Source of the DNA: Spirosoma sordidisoli
GTDB taxonomy: Bacteria > Bacteroidota > Bacteroidia > Cytophagales > Spirosomataceae
Length of the DNA: 64,000 bases
Assembly: GCF_004138325.1 (NCBI RefSeq)
Contig: NZ_SBLB01000001.1
Coordinates: 1,311,855 to 1,375,854, forward strand
Direction: 5' to 3'
The notes below the pieces were generated by a model, which was not told where the DNA came from, did not search any database, and saw only the letters and a list, made by a program, of their open reading frames with translations. A program made the position numbers and the translations under genes. Position 1 is the stretch's first letter; every line of letters begins with the position of its first letter. Positions 8,695 through 16,540 of this stretch are shown one piece after another.

Positions 8695-9246
8695 TCAGAA
8701 ATTGTCGATAATTTCCCGAACCCGTACCCGCATTCGGGGCTTCTCACCCGCCGGTACGATCACAATGATCCGATCACTGACGCTCTCGCCGTTGCGAAGA
8801 ATATACCCGGCCTGCACGTTGGTGGTTTTAACGACGTCTTTCCCGTCGGTTCCCTTTACGGTTTCGCGGTAAGGCACCACAAAAGGCCGGGCCAGCAGAT
8901 TCCCGCCTTTGCTGGTCATCCGTTTGCCGGTTGCGTTCAGACAGTCGAAACTGGCCAGGAGGTTCGGGTTGCTTTCGGTACCAAACAGGGTCTGCCGCGG
9001 GAAGATCAGCTTGGCACAGCCACTTTTGTTGGTTACGTACAGCCCCAGTTCGTAGCGGTTATATTCTTCGGTTTTGACGTCCTGGGCTCGTTCGTTCAGT
9101 ACTTCGATGCCGTACTCGACGCCGTTGAATACGGCCGGTTCGCCGGGAGCTATATCGTATGACGTCTGCGCCAGAGCCGCTGCAGACAGGGTAAAAAGCG
9201 TGGTGGTCAATACCGAAAACCGGACTAAAGTAGAAGAAAAGGACAT
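8695..9246 (-). CDS. Secreted protein of unknown function
   Basis: 183 residues. The start at 9246 (MSFSSTLVRFSVLTTT) gives a clean signal peptide ending at AALAQ; an ATG 27 bases upstream is also in frame. The mature part is beta-rich (PAVFNGVEYGIEVLNERAQD..., YNRYELGLYVTNKSGCAKLIFPR) with two cysteines in a layout that could form a disulfide. I do not recognise a family. It is the first gene of a likely unit with the subtilase 30 nt downstream. Confidence 0.7.
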   Translation of the reverse strand: MSFSSTLVRFSVLTTTLFTLSAAALAQTSYDIAPGEPAVFNGVEYGIEVLNERAQDVKTEEYNRYELGLYVTNKSGCAKLIFPRQTLFGTESNPNLLASFDCLNATGKRMTSKGGNLLARPFVVPYRETVKGTDGKDVVKTTNVQAGYILRNGESVSDRIIVIVPAGEKPRMRVRVREIIDNF

Positions 9247-9311
9247 ACGCGGTGGGGTTATGTGAACGGCCAAATATGCACGCTTTTCAACTAACCAGCG
9301 CGACCATTTAC

Positions 9312-9319
9312 TACATTTG
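9312..9319 (+). promoter_or_regulatory. Bacteroidota -7 box upstream of the aminopeptidase gene
   Basis: TACATTTG matches TAnnTTTG and lies 60 nt upstream of the start at 9380. Confidence 0.4.
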
Positions 9320-9379
9320 CCGCACAGCAGACCGGTGATTTAGTAAACGTCACGATGCCGGATACCACAATCAAATTCG

Positions 9380-10684
9380 TTGAGCCTAATGCGCTACTTA
9401 CCCCTCGATTCATCACTTTTCATTAAAAATCGGCAGCGACTGGCCACCCGGCTGAAGCCCAGATCGTTGGTCGTGCTCAATGCCAACGACATACTGCCTA
9501 CCAATGCCGATGGGACGATGGCGTTCCGGCAGAACAACGACCTGTTTTATCTCTCCGGCGTCGATCAGGAAGAAACGCGGCTGGTTCTGTTTCCCGATCA
9601 TCCCGATCCGAAATTCCGCGAAGCGCTGTTCCTGCGCGAAACCAGCGAACTCATCGAGATCTGGGAAGGGCATAAACTCACCAAAGCGGAAGCCGAACAG
9701 CTCACCGGCATTCCGCAGTCACGCATCTACTGGAACAACCAGTTTGAGCAGATATTTGGGCAGATGGTGTTTGAAGCCGAACACATCTACCTCAACACCA
9801 ACGAGCACACCCGCGCCACGGTCGACGTACAGACCCGCGATGCCCGCTACATCGACCAGTTTCGGCAGCTGTACCCGTTGCATCATCTGGAACGGCTGGC
9901 TCCGCTAATGCATTACCTCCGGGCGATCAAGCAACCGCAGGAGGTCCAGCTTCTTCAGACGGCTATCGACACTACAGAAAAAATGTTCCGGCGTTTGCTG
10001 GGCTTCATCAAACCCGGAGTCTGGGAGTACGAAATTGAGGCCGAGATGATGCACGAGTTCCTGCGCAATCGCTCCCGGGGGGCGGCTTATTCGCCCATTA
10101 TCGCGTCGGGGGCCAACGCCTGCGTACTGCATTACATCGACAACAGCCAGCAGTGTCAGGATGGCGATCTGGTCTTGCTCGACCTGGGCGCCGAGTATGC
10201 CAACTACAATGCCGATATGACGCGTACGGTACCCGTGAACGGCCGCTTTACCGAACGCCAGCGGGCCGTATACGATGCGGTGCTGCGGGTGATGAACGAA
10301 GCCAAACAGATGCTGCGCCCCGGTAACCTCTGGGACGATTACCACCGCGAAGTAGGTAAGGTGATGGAGTCGGAACTGATTGGACTGGGCCTGCTGGATC
10401 GGGCGGCCGTAGAAAAACAGGATCCTGATGCGCCCCTGTATAAGAAATATTTCATGCACGGCACCTCCCACTTTCTGGGGCTCGACGTACACGACGTAGG
10501 GAACAAGTACCGGAAGATGGAGCCCGGCATGGTATTTACCGTTGAGCCGGGCATTTATATCCGCGACGAGAAAATCGGGATCCGGCTGGAGAATAACGTG
10601 ATTCTGACCGAGTCGGGCAATATCGATCTGATGGCTAACATTCCGGTCGTTGCCGACGAGATCGAGGAGTTAATGAACCGGTAA
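9380..10684 (+). CDS. pepP: Xaa-Pro aminopeptidase (M24B)
   Basis: 434 residues, standard for the AMP-P family. Residues 1-170 form the N-terminal creatinase-like domain (FRQNNDLFYLSGVDQEETRLVLFP). The rest is the pita-bread catalytic domain. The dinuclear metal ligands are visible in LLDLGAEYANYNADMTRT (two Asp), HGTSHFLGLDVHD (His), FTVEPGIYI (Glu) and GIRLENNVIL (Glu). It removes N-terminal residues preceding proline. There is no signal peptide, so it is cytoplasmic. A second ATG three codons in is an alternative start. Confidence 0.93.
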   Translation: MSLMRYLPLDSSLFIKNRQRLATRLKPRSLVVLNANDILPTNADGTMAFRQNNDLFYLSGVDQEETRLVLFPDHPDPKFREALFLRETSELIEIWEGHKLTKAEAEQLTGIPQSRIYWNNQFEQIFGQMVFEAEHIYLNTNEHTRATVDVQTRDARYIDQFRQLYPLHHLERLAPLMHYLRAIKQPQEVQLLQTAIDTTEKMFRRLLGFIKPGVWEYEIEAEMMHEFLRNRSRGAAYSPIIASGANACVLHYIDNSQQCQDGDLVLLDLGAEYANYNADMTRTVPVNGRFTERQRAVYDAVLRVMNEAKQMLRPGNLWDDYHREVGKVMESELIGLGLLDRAAVEKQDPDAPLYKKYFMHGTSHFLGLDVHDVGNKYRKMEPGMVFTVEPGIYIRDEKIGIRLENNVILTESGNIDLMANIPVVADEIEELMNR

Positions 10685-10698
10685 GCGGGCCCTGGTAG

Positions 10699-10742
10699 TC
10701 GGGTTGCGGTGTACCGGAGTTTATCCAATACCCGCAACCCGA
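10699..10742. terminator. Hairpin between convergent genes
   Basis: TCGGGTTGCGG (10699-10709) pairs with CCGCAACCCGA (10732-10742). It sits between convergent pepP and the TetR gene and could stop both transcripts. It lacks a clear T-run. Confidence 0.45.
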
Positions 10743-10754
10743 TTGCCAGATCGT

Positions 10755-11405
10755 TTATTTAACCTCGGCTTTCTTGGCGTTTTCGCGGTCGAGCGCAATG
10801 TTCAGGCTTGAATAGATTCGGCGGATTGCCGTTTCGATGCGCTCCCAGCCGGCTTCGGTGCGGAGATCGATATCGACGATATGATCACGCTGTGCGCTGG
10901 TCAGTACCATATACGTAACGGCCGAAACCATCAGGCTGGTAATGGCAATCGGGTCGAAATCGGTGTAGGGAGCCAGTTTGTCAACCAGGTTCTTATACGA
11001 CCGATCCCGGTATTCGGCCAGCCGGCGGGCCAGCTCGGTTTCGCCGTGGGTCATCTCCCAGCGAATAAGCTCCTGCGACGGCTTGCGCGCCCGGAACTCA
11101 CGCAGAAACTGGATGGTATACTCGGACCATACTTTACTCCGGTTTTCGGCGGGCAGGTTGTCGGGAACAGACTCAAGAAACTTGTCATTGAACATCGACA
11201 GGAAGAACCCTCGCTGCACATACGCTTCCAGCAAACCGTTCCAGCCACCGAAATAACGGTAGATCAGCACCTTATTAACTCCGGCACGTTCGGCCACAGC
11301 GTTAATACCTGCTTTTTCAGTACCTCGTTCGGCCATTACATCCCCCATGGCACGCAAAATACGTTCCATGGTCATCTGGCGGTTTCTGCGCTTGACGACT
11401 TTCAT
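10755..11405 (-). CDS. TetR/AcrR family transcriptional regulator
   Basis: 216 residues. The N-terminal helix-turn-helix reads ERILRAMGDVMAERGTEKAGINAVAERAGVNKVLIYRYFGGWNGLLEAY (about 14-60), the canonical TetR pattern. The C-terminal helical ligand domain is divergent. A Lys/Arg-rich start and end are also present. No efflux pump or obvious target is adjacent; two WapI-like genes lie upstream on the same strand. The ligand is unknown. Confidence 0.9.
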   Translation of the reverse strand: MKVVKRRNRQMTMERILRAMGDVMAERGTEKAGINAVAERAGVNKVLIYRYFGGWNGLLEAYVQRGFFLSMFNDKFLESVPDNLPAENRSKVWSEYTIQFLREFRARKPSQELIRWEMTHGETELARRLAEYRDRSYKNLVDKLAPYTDFDPIAITSLMVSAVTYMVLTSAQRDHIVDIDLRTEAGWERIETAIRRIYSSLNIALDRENAKKAEVK

Positions 11406-11536
11406 ACTTGTTAATCAGTTATGTTTTAATTAGGTGTTTATCGACTCTTACAATCGGGAGGGCGCTACTAACTCTACCCAAGCCATAGTCTGGGTACAAA
11501 TATGTATAAACAAGTTGATGTTACCAAGCGGTAACC

Positions 11537-11980
11537 TTAACGCCTTACCGGAAAATTGAGGAACTGGTCCGACAGCTGACCAATGGCTTCGGCGAGCTTA
11601 TGTCTGGTCACAACAACGGGCAGCCAGAACGGAGAAAGTGGGTCGTCGTGCCAATCAGGGGCTATTTCGAAGGCCAGTTTGATTTGCAGGAGAAACTCGT
11701 CGGAGTCGGCTGAAATACATTCGAGGCTGAGACATGGCTCCGTAAAGACCAGCCTTCCCTGCGAACGACCAGTGGCGTGCAGCTGCCGCAGCCAGTCGAG
11801 CAGGGTACTGATTTCGTAGGTATAAAGGATAGCAGCGGTAGAGGTAGACTGGTGGTGCTGCCAGCCGGACCGAAGCGCCACCCAAAGCAGATTCCGATCG
11901 GCCGACGAAGGGCTGTCTGGGGCGTTTTCGTAGTCTAAAATGTTCAGTTCGAAGAAACTGCGCTGGCCGATTAGAAGCAT
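11537..11980 (-). CDS. WapI-like immunity-family protein, copy 1
   Basis: 147 residues without signal peptide. The order FELNILDYE, NLLWVALRSGW, YTYEISTLLDWLRQL, LVFTEPCLSLE, LLQIKLAFEI, and C-terminal LAEAIGQLSDQFLNFPVR follows the layout of the WapI immunity-type fold. It is a paralogue of the next gene (12122-12553); both share the FEL.ILxY start, the xxWExxxLLxxLR block, the FPEPxLSxE block and the ending LxEAIxxLSxQ. No toxin gene is visible nearby. The family name is by pattern recognition only. Confidence 0.6.
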   Translation of the reverse strand: MLLIGQRSFFELNILDYENAPDSPSSADRNLLWVALRSGWQHHQSTSTAAILYTYEISTLLDWLRQLHATGRSQGRLVFTEPCLSLECISADSDEFLLQIKLAFEIAPDWHDDPLSPFWLPVVVTRHKLAEAIGQLSDQFLNFPVRR

Positions 11981-12121
11981 GGGGTTAGAGCTGTAGCCTG
12001 ACGTAGTACCTACCAGGTTGTGCGGAACACGTATATACGTCTGAAAGGTACCACTATACGTTTAGATACGCAAACCCGGCTAGGGTCTGGCACCTGGCAA
12101 ACGCACGAAAGAAACGCCCCG

Positions 12122-12553
12122 TCAACGCTCCGGATAGGCCGCCACCTGACCCGACAGGTCCTGGATGGCTTCCTGCAACTGTCTGCGGTTCAGCAGCAGA
12201 TTGATCTTGACCGGAAAACCGGGATACGTATGCCAGGCAGGGGTCAGGGCGTGGTCCAGCTGAATCTGTAACCGATAGCTATCGTTCGGGAGCGCCGTGG
12301 CCTCAACACTCAGACCGGGCTCCGGAAACGAAACGTCAATGTGGCTCGCGGCTTTGTTCCAGAGCGCACGAAGGCCGTTCAGCAACCGGCCAACTTCCCA
12401 GGTCTGCAACGGAGCCGACTGCGTATCGGCCTGCTGCCCCAGTAACGTCGATACCCGACACTGCAACCGGTTTCGCTCCCGCCAGTTGGTTGCCTTTTTA
12501 CCGTAACCCAGAATCGAGAGTTCAAATGATCCAGCTGAGGAGATAAATTTCAT
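12122..12553 (-). CDS. WapI-like immunity-family protein, copy 2
   Basis: 143 residues, tandem paralogue of the gene at 11537. Shared blocks are FELSILGY, QTWEVGRLLNGLRAL, VSFPEPGLSVEA, YRLQIQLDHAL and LQEAIQDLSGQVAAYPER. Divergence is high, so the duplication is old or the two were acquired separately. A -7 box lies 38 nt upstream. The role is unknown; either immunity to a contact-dependent toxin or a housekeeping role is possible. Confidence 0.6.
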   Translation of the reverse strand: MKFISSAGSFELSILGYGKKATNWRERNRLQCRVSTLLGQQADTQSAPLQTWEVGRLLNGLRALWNKAASHIDVSFPEPGLSVEATALPNDSYRLQIQLDHALTPAWHTYPGFPVKINLLLNRRQLQEAIQDLSGQVAAYPER

Positions 12554-12587
12554 AACGAGAGCGATTTAAGACTGCATATTTCCTATA

Positions 12588-12612
12588 AAACAAATATAGT
12601 AATAATTTGTTT
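12588..12612. promoter_or_regulatory. Inverted repeat and minus-strand -7 box in the divergent promoter region
   Basis: AAACAAAT (12588-12595) and ATTTGTTT (12605-12612) are perfect arms around 9 nt. The left arm overlaps a minus-strand TATATTTG (-7 box, 12591-12598) for the WapI-like gene, so the palindrome could be an operator over that promoter. Confidence 0.4.
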
Positions 12613-12674
12613 AAGGTAACTATTTGTTCATCAGCGAAGATATCCCTTACTGACCAAGTCCGCGGCTGGCTCAC

Positions 12675-12682
12675 TATCTTTG
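12675..12682 (+). promoter_or_regulatory. Bacteroidota -7 box for carboxynorspermidine dehydrogenase
   Basis: TATCTTTG, ending 28 nt before the ATG at 12711. Confidence 0.5.
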
Positions 12683-12710
12683 CGGCCAAAACGTAAACTA
12701 TAGACGATAC

Positions 12711-13925
12711 ATGGCAAACGTGCTCATTATTGGAGCCGGTGGCGTTGGCAGTGTAGTAGCGCACAAATGCGCTATGAACAGCAACGTATTTACGAACATT
12801 ATGCTGGCCAGCCGCACCAAGGCAAAATGTGACCGCATTGCGGCTGACATTCAGGAGATGCACGGCGTTACGATTCAGACTGCGCAGGTCGACGCCGATG
12901 TGGTGGCCGAGATGGTGGCGCTGATCCGGTCGTTTGGGCCGAAGCTGGTCATCAATGTGGCTCTCCCCTACCAGGATCTGCCCATCATGGACGCCTGTCT
13001 GGAAGCCGGTGTGCATTACATGGATACCGCCAATTACGAACCTAAAGATGTAGCCAAGTTCGAATACAGCTGGCAATGGGCTTACAAAGAACGCTTCGAG
13101 CAGGCCGGCCTGATGGCCCTGCTGGGCTGCGGCTTCGACCCCGGCGCCACGCAGGTGTTTACGGCCTATGCCAACAAACACCATTTCGACCGGATGGACT
13201 ACCTCGACATTGTCGACTGCAACGCCGGTAACCACGGCAAAGCCTTTGCAACCAACTTCAACCCGGAAATCAACATCCGTGAAATTACCCAGCCCGGTCG
13301 GTACTGGGAAAATGGCGAGTGGGTCGAGATACCGGCCATGAGTATTCATAAGCCCATCGACTACCCGGAAATTGGCCCCCGCGAGTCGTATGTGCTGTAC
13401 CACGAAGAACTCGAGTCGCTCGTCAAGAACTTTCCGACCCTGAAGCGCGCCCGTTTCTGGATGACATTCGGCCAGGCTTACCTGACCCACCTCGAGGTGC
13501 TGCAAAACGTAGGCATGACCCGCATCGACCCGGTGCCGTTTCAGGGTATGAACATCGTTCCGCTCGAGTTCCTGAAAGCGGTATTGCCCGCCCCCGACAG
13601 CCTCGGCGAGAACTATACCGGCCAGACCAGCATTGGCTGCCAGATCAAAGGGGTTAAAGACGGCAAAGACCGGACGTACTTCATCTGGAACAACTGCGAC
13701 CATGCCGAAACGTACAAAGAAGTGCGCGGCCAGGCGGTTAGCTACACGACCGGTGTGCCGGCCATGATCGGCGCCATGCTAATGCTGACGGGCGTCTGGA
13801 TGAAACCCGGCGTCTGGAACTGCGAAGAGCTGGATCCGGACCCGTTCATTGAGCAAATGAACAAACAGGGCCTGCCCGTGCAGGAGCGCGTAGACATACC
13901 GCTTCCTCACGAGTATCCGGCCTGA
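12711..13925 (+). CDS. Carboxynorspermidine dehydrogenase (saccharopine dehydrogenase family)
   Basis: 404 residues. An N-terminal Rossmann motif (VLIIGAGGVGSVVAHKCA) is followed by the saccharopine-dehydrogenase-like body (GCGFDPGATQVFTAYANKH). The 400-residue length and NxxExNIREITQPGRYWE-type middle fit carboxynorspermidine/carboxyspermidine dehydrogenase. It condenses aspartate semialdehyde with a diamine using NADPH, giving carboxy(nor)spermidine. The matching decarboxylase is at 20969 in this window, which supports the call over lysine metabolism. The enzyme is cytoplasmic. Confidence 0.85.
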   Translation: MANVLIIGAGGVGSVVAHKCAMNSNVFTNIMLASRTKAKCDRIAADIQEMHGVTIQTAQVDADVVAEMVALIRSFGPKLVINVALPYQDLPIMDACLEAGVHYMDTANYEPKDVAKFEYSWQWAYKERFEQAGLMALLGCGFDPGATQVFTAYANKHHFDRMDYLDIVDCNAGNHGKAFATNFNPEINIREITQPGRYWENGEWVEIPAMSIHKPIDYPEIGPRESYVLYHEELESLVKNFPTLKRARFWMTFGQAYLTHLEVLQNVGMTRIDPVPFQGMNIVPLEFLKAVLPAPDSLGENYTGQTSIGCQIKGVKDGKDRTYFIWNNCDHAETYKEVRGQAVSYTTGVPAMIGAMLMLTGVWMKPGVWNCEELDPDPFIEQMNKQGLPVQERVDIPLPHEYPA

Positions 13926-13948
13926 GCCTAAGGCAACGGCCTGACCCG

Positions 13949-14010
13949 AATCGGCATCAAGCACAGTCGGTCATTATAGTGACAAACGGCCATGTGTTTT
14001 GATGCCGATT
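13949..14010 (+). terminator. Long hairpin terminator after the dehydrogenase gene
   Basis: AATCGGCATCAA (13949-13960) pairs perfectly with TTGATGCCGATT (13999-14010). Pairing extends inward through CACA/TGTG, and the hairpin is followed by TTGTATTTTT. The tail also overlaps the likely promoter of the next gene. Confidence 0.6.
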
Positions 14011-14054
14011 TTGTATTTTTACCCCTATTCATTCCCGTTAACCAACGAACTATC

Positions 14055-14858
14055 ATGTTCCTAAAACAGTACGCATTAGTAGTACTGGTGCTGCTTCCCT
14101 TCGCGCTGCAGGCCCAGACGACCGACAGCAGCCGGACCAGGCGGGCGCTTAAACCCGACCCGGCGCCGGTCACGTCCAGGCAGCCCAACAACCCGCCCCT
14201 GACAAACCAGGAAATGTCGCAGATTGTCAACGCGGTGGGTAGCGCTGGTAGCCCGGGCATCATGGTCCGCACCATCGACACGCGCTACGAAGGCCTCCGC
14301 GGCACCCCCTACTTCCTCAACGGCTGGTCGAAGGGACAGATTCTGCTGCTCGGGGGCAAACGCTATACCGACGTACCCATTAAATTCGACGCTTTCCGGC
14401 AGGCACTGATTCTGCTTCGGCCTACGATGGGAAACGACTCCATCATTATTGATCGCAGCACGGTCAGCCACTTTCAGCTGGTTAGTCCTGATGGGCAGGA
14501 ATACCTGTTCAAGCGATATCCGAACGTAAAAACATCCGATGCGGCCGCCGATGGCAGCTATTTTCTGGTGTTGTATGAGGGCAAGACCGCCCTGCTGAAA
14601 CGGGTCGCGAAAACGTTTCAGGGCGCTGATTACAAGCAACCCTACTCCAACGACATCCGGTACGACTCGTTCCAGAACAGCCACGCTTACTACCTGCTCA
14701 AGCCCGACCAGACGCTGGTTAAAGTAAGGCTGACGAAAAAATCACTGCTCGACGCCCTGTCCGACAAACGCGACGGGCTGAAAGCCATGGCTGACCAGCT
14801 TAGTTTCAAGAACGAGGGCGACGCGGCCAGCCTGGTGGAGCAATACGATAAACTGTAG
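14055..14858 (+). CDS. Secreted protein of unknown function
   Basis: 267 residues from the ATG at 14055, chosen because it starts the signal peptide (MFLKQYALVVLVLLPFALQAQ). A Pro-rich linker (30-50) follows, then a beta-rich body with GTPYFLNGWSKGQILLLGGKRYTDVPIKFDAFRQALIL. This resembles the small family of Bacteroidota envelope proteins that read like a degenerate beta-strand repeat (DSIIIDRSTVSHF, YLFKRYP, YFLVLYEGKTALLKR). The function is not known. A good hairpin terminator follows. Confidence 0.7.
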   Translation: MFLKQYALVVLVLLPFALQAQTTDSSRTRRALKPDPAPVTSRQPNNPPLTNQEMSQIVNAVGSAGSPGIMVRTIDTRYEGLRGTPYFLNGWSKGQILLLGGKRYTDVPIKFDAFRQALILLRPTMGNDSIIIDRSTVSHFQLVSPDGQEYLFKRYPNVKTSDAAADGSYFLVLYEGKTALLKRVAKTFQGADYKQPYSNDIRYDSFQNSHAYYLLKPDQTLVKVRLTKKSLLDALSDKRDGLKAMADQLSFKNEGDAASLVEQYDKL

Positions 14859-14877
14859 TCATAGCTGGTCCGCAAAA

Positions 14878-14906
14878 AAAAGCCGCCCTCATCGAAGGCG
14901 GCTTTT
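14878..14906. terminator. Bidirectional intrinsic terminator
   Basis: AAAAGCCGCC (14878-14887) and GGCGGCTTTT (14897-14906) form a perfect 10-bp stem with a 9-nt loop. The A-run and T-run on the two sides serve both convergent transcripts (the plus-strand orphan and the minus-strand susD). Confidence 0.85.
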
Positions 14907-14936
14907 AATCGTTCCTACTTAATTTAACTCACATGA

Positions 14937-16502
14937 TTACTGGGGCCCGGTGGTGCGCGTGTCCCAGAAGACAGGCCGCTCACTCAGGCTATTTCTTTGG
15001 CTGATATTGGGATTGGCATCGACCTCCTGCTGGGGGTACGGTAAAGCCCGCGGCACACGCCCCTGATTACCCGGGTTCACGGACGTCGGTATGCGCGACA
15101 ATCCTGGGTAACCGGTTCTGCGCCAGTCGTTCCAGGGCTCGAGCGCCACCATGAAATTGCCAACGTACTTTTCTTCGATAATTTGCTGGAGCTGCTGCTC
15201 AGGTGAACCGGTCAGGGTGCCGTTGCGGGTAATATAGGCCGCTGCCTGAGCCCCTAAGCCCGCGTCGGTAAACGAGGCCGTAATACCGCGCTGAAAGAAC
15301 GTCTGTGCATCGCCGGGCCCACCGTATCGTAGGGCCAGCTCGGCACGGATGAAGTTATACTCCGCAAAATTCAGCATTTGTACCGGCGCCGTACCGTCGT
15401 AGGCCAGGCCGGTCACGCCGAGCGTTGGGCCGGCCGGTACCGATGCCGCCGGTGTAGTCACGTTACCCCGCACGTAGGTGTGTAACCGCGACAGGGTGTT
15501 CCGAACCTGGTTGCCCCCCGTACCATTCTGCAGGCCTATATACCCTGTTGTACTGGCCGGGGGAGTTGCCAGAGCCGCCGGGCTGAACGGAGCGGGCGTA
15601 AAATAAACCGCCCGGCGCGGGTCGGCCTTGCTGTTCATCAGATTCATGATCGTTGCGCTCACCGCAATATCGTCCGTGCGGGTCAGGATGAACTGATGAA
15701 TAGGGTTCTGGCGGTTGGCAGTTGCTTCGAAGCGCTGCTGAAAGTCGTCGGCCACCCCGGTCATGAAGCCTGTCTGCGCGTTGGCCTCGGTAGTCCGAAC
15801 AAACGCATTCACAAACTCGGGCGTTACGGCACCGGCGTTCAGCATATGCAGGTATAACCGGAGTTTAAGCGTATTGGCCAGGCGAATCCAGCGCTGCGTA
15901 TTTCCAGCATACACATAATCGGCAGTCGTGGGCGCGGCCAGAGACGACGTCTTTCCCAGATCAACGATGGCTTCGTCCAGGAGCCGGATCAGGCCCGTGT
16001 AGATATCACGGGATGGGTCCAGCTTGGGCTGGGTATTCGTTGTTCCCTGCAGGGCCTGCGAGAAAGGCACATCGCCCCAGAGATCGGTAATGACGCTGTA
16101 CGTGAACGCTTTCAGCGTTTTCGCAATTCCGAAGAAGGCCGGGTGGGTCACCTGCGGGTCTTTGGCCAGTATCTGCTCCAGATCGGCCATAACACCGGCG
16201 TAGAGGTTAGTCCGGAACAGCCCGTTTACTTCAGTCGACTGAAGGTTATAGGCATCCCAGGCCTCCGTCTGCCGACCGTTCTGAGCAGCCAGCTGCTGGG
16301 AGAAAAGCAAGGTATACCGGTGTACATCACTCCCCATCGTAAACCCGAGCATCCCTTCAGCACTTGTCAGCAACAGGTTGGCCGGTGCTGACGCAGCCAG
16401 GTTAGGGCTGGTATTTACATCGAAATAGTCGCTGCAACTCGTACCGGTCAGTAGTAACCCCGCTACGATCAGCGAACGAAATCCTGCTTTGTATGTATTC
16501 AT
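14937..16502 (-). CDS. SusD/RagB-like outer-membrane nutrient-binding lipoprotein
   Basis: 521 residues from the ATG at 16502 (MNTYKAGFRSLIVAGLLLTGTSC), a lipoprotein signal peptide with Cys21 as the probable lipidated residue. The lipobox (GTSC) is not canonical. The mature part begins DYFDVNTSPNLA, which is typical of the SusD-like family with TPR-like helices. It caps the SusC porin encoded 38 nt upstream and captures the nutrient at the cell surface. No glycosidase or sensor is adjacent, so the substrate is not given by context. Confidence 0.9.
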   Translation of the reverse strand: MNTYKAGFRSLIVAGLLLTGTSCSDYFDVNTSPNLAASAPANLLLTSAEGMLGFTMGSDVHRYTLLFSQQLAAQNGRQTEAWDAYNLQSTEVNGLFRTNLYAGVMADLEQILAKDPQVTHPAFFGIAKTLKAFTYSVITDLWGDVPFSQALQGTTNTQPKLDPSRDIYTGLIRLLDEAIVDLGKTSSLAAPTTADYVYAGNTQRWIRLANTLKLRLYLHMLNAGAVTPEFVNAFVRTTEANAQTGFMTGVADDFQQRFEATANRQNPIHQFILTRTDDIAVSATIMNLMNSKADPRRAVYFTPAPFSPAALATPPASTTGYIGLQNGTGGNQVRNTLSRLHTYVRGNVTTPAASVPAGPTLGVTGLAYDGTAPVQMLNFAEYNFIRAELALRYGGPGDAQTFFQRGITASFTDAGLGAQAAAYITRNGTLTGSPEQQLQQIIEEKYVGNFMVALEPWNDWRRTGYPGLSRIPTSVNPGNQGRVPRALPYPQQEVDANPNISQRNSLSERPVFWDTRTTGPQ

Positions 16503-16540
16503 TGGTGATTTTTCTTTTTGCGTGAAACACAATGGCCGAC

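Noticed and set aside
12029-12040. 12-bp palindrome ACGTATATACGT between the WapI-like genes
   Set aside because: A single short AT-centred palindrome with no second copy or promoter context; likely chance.
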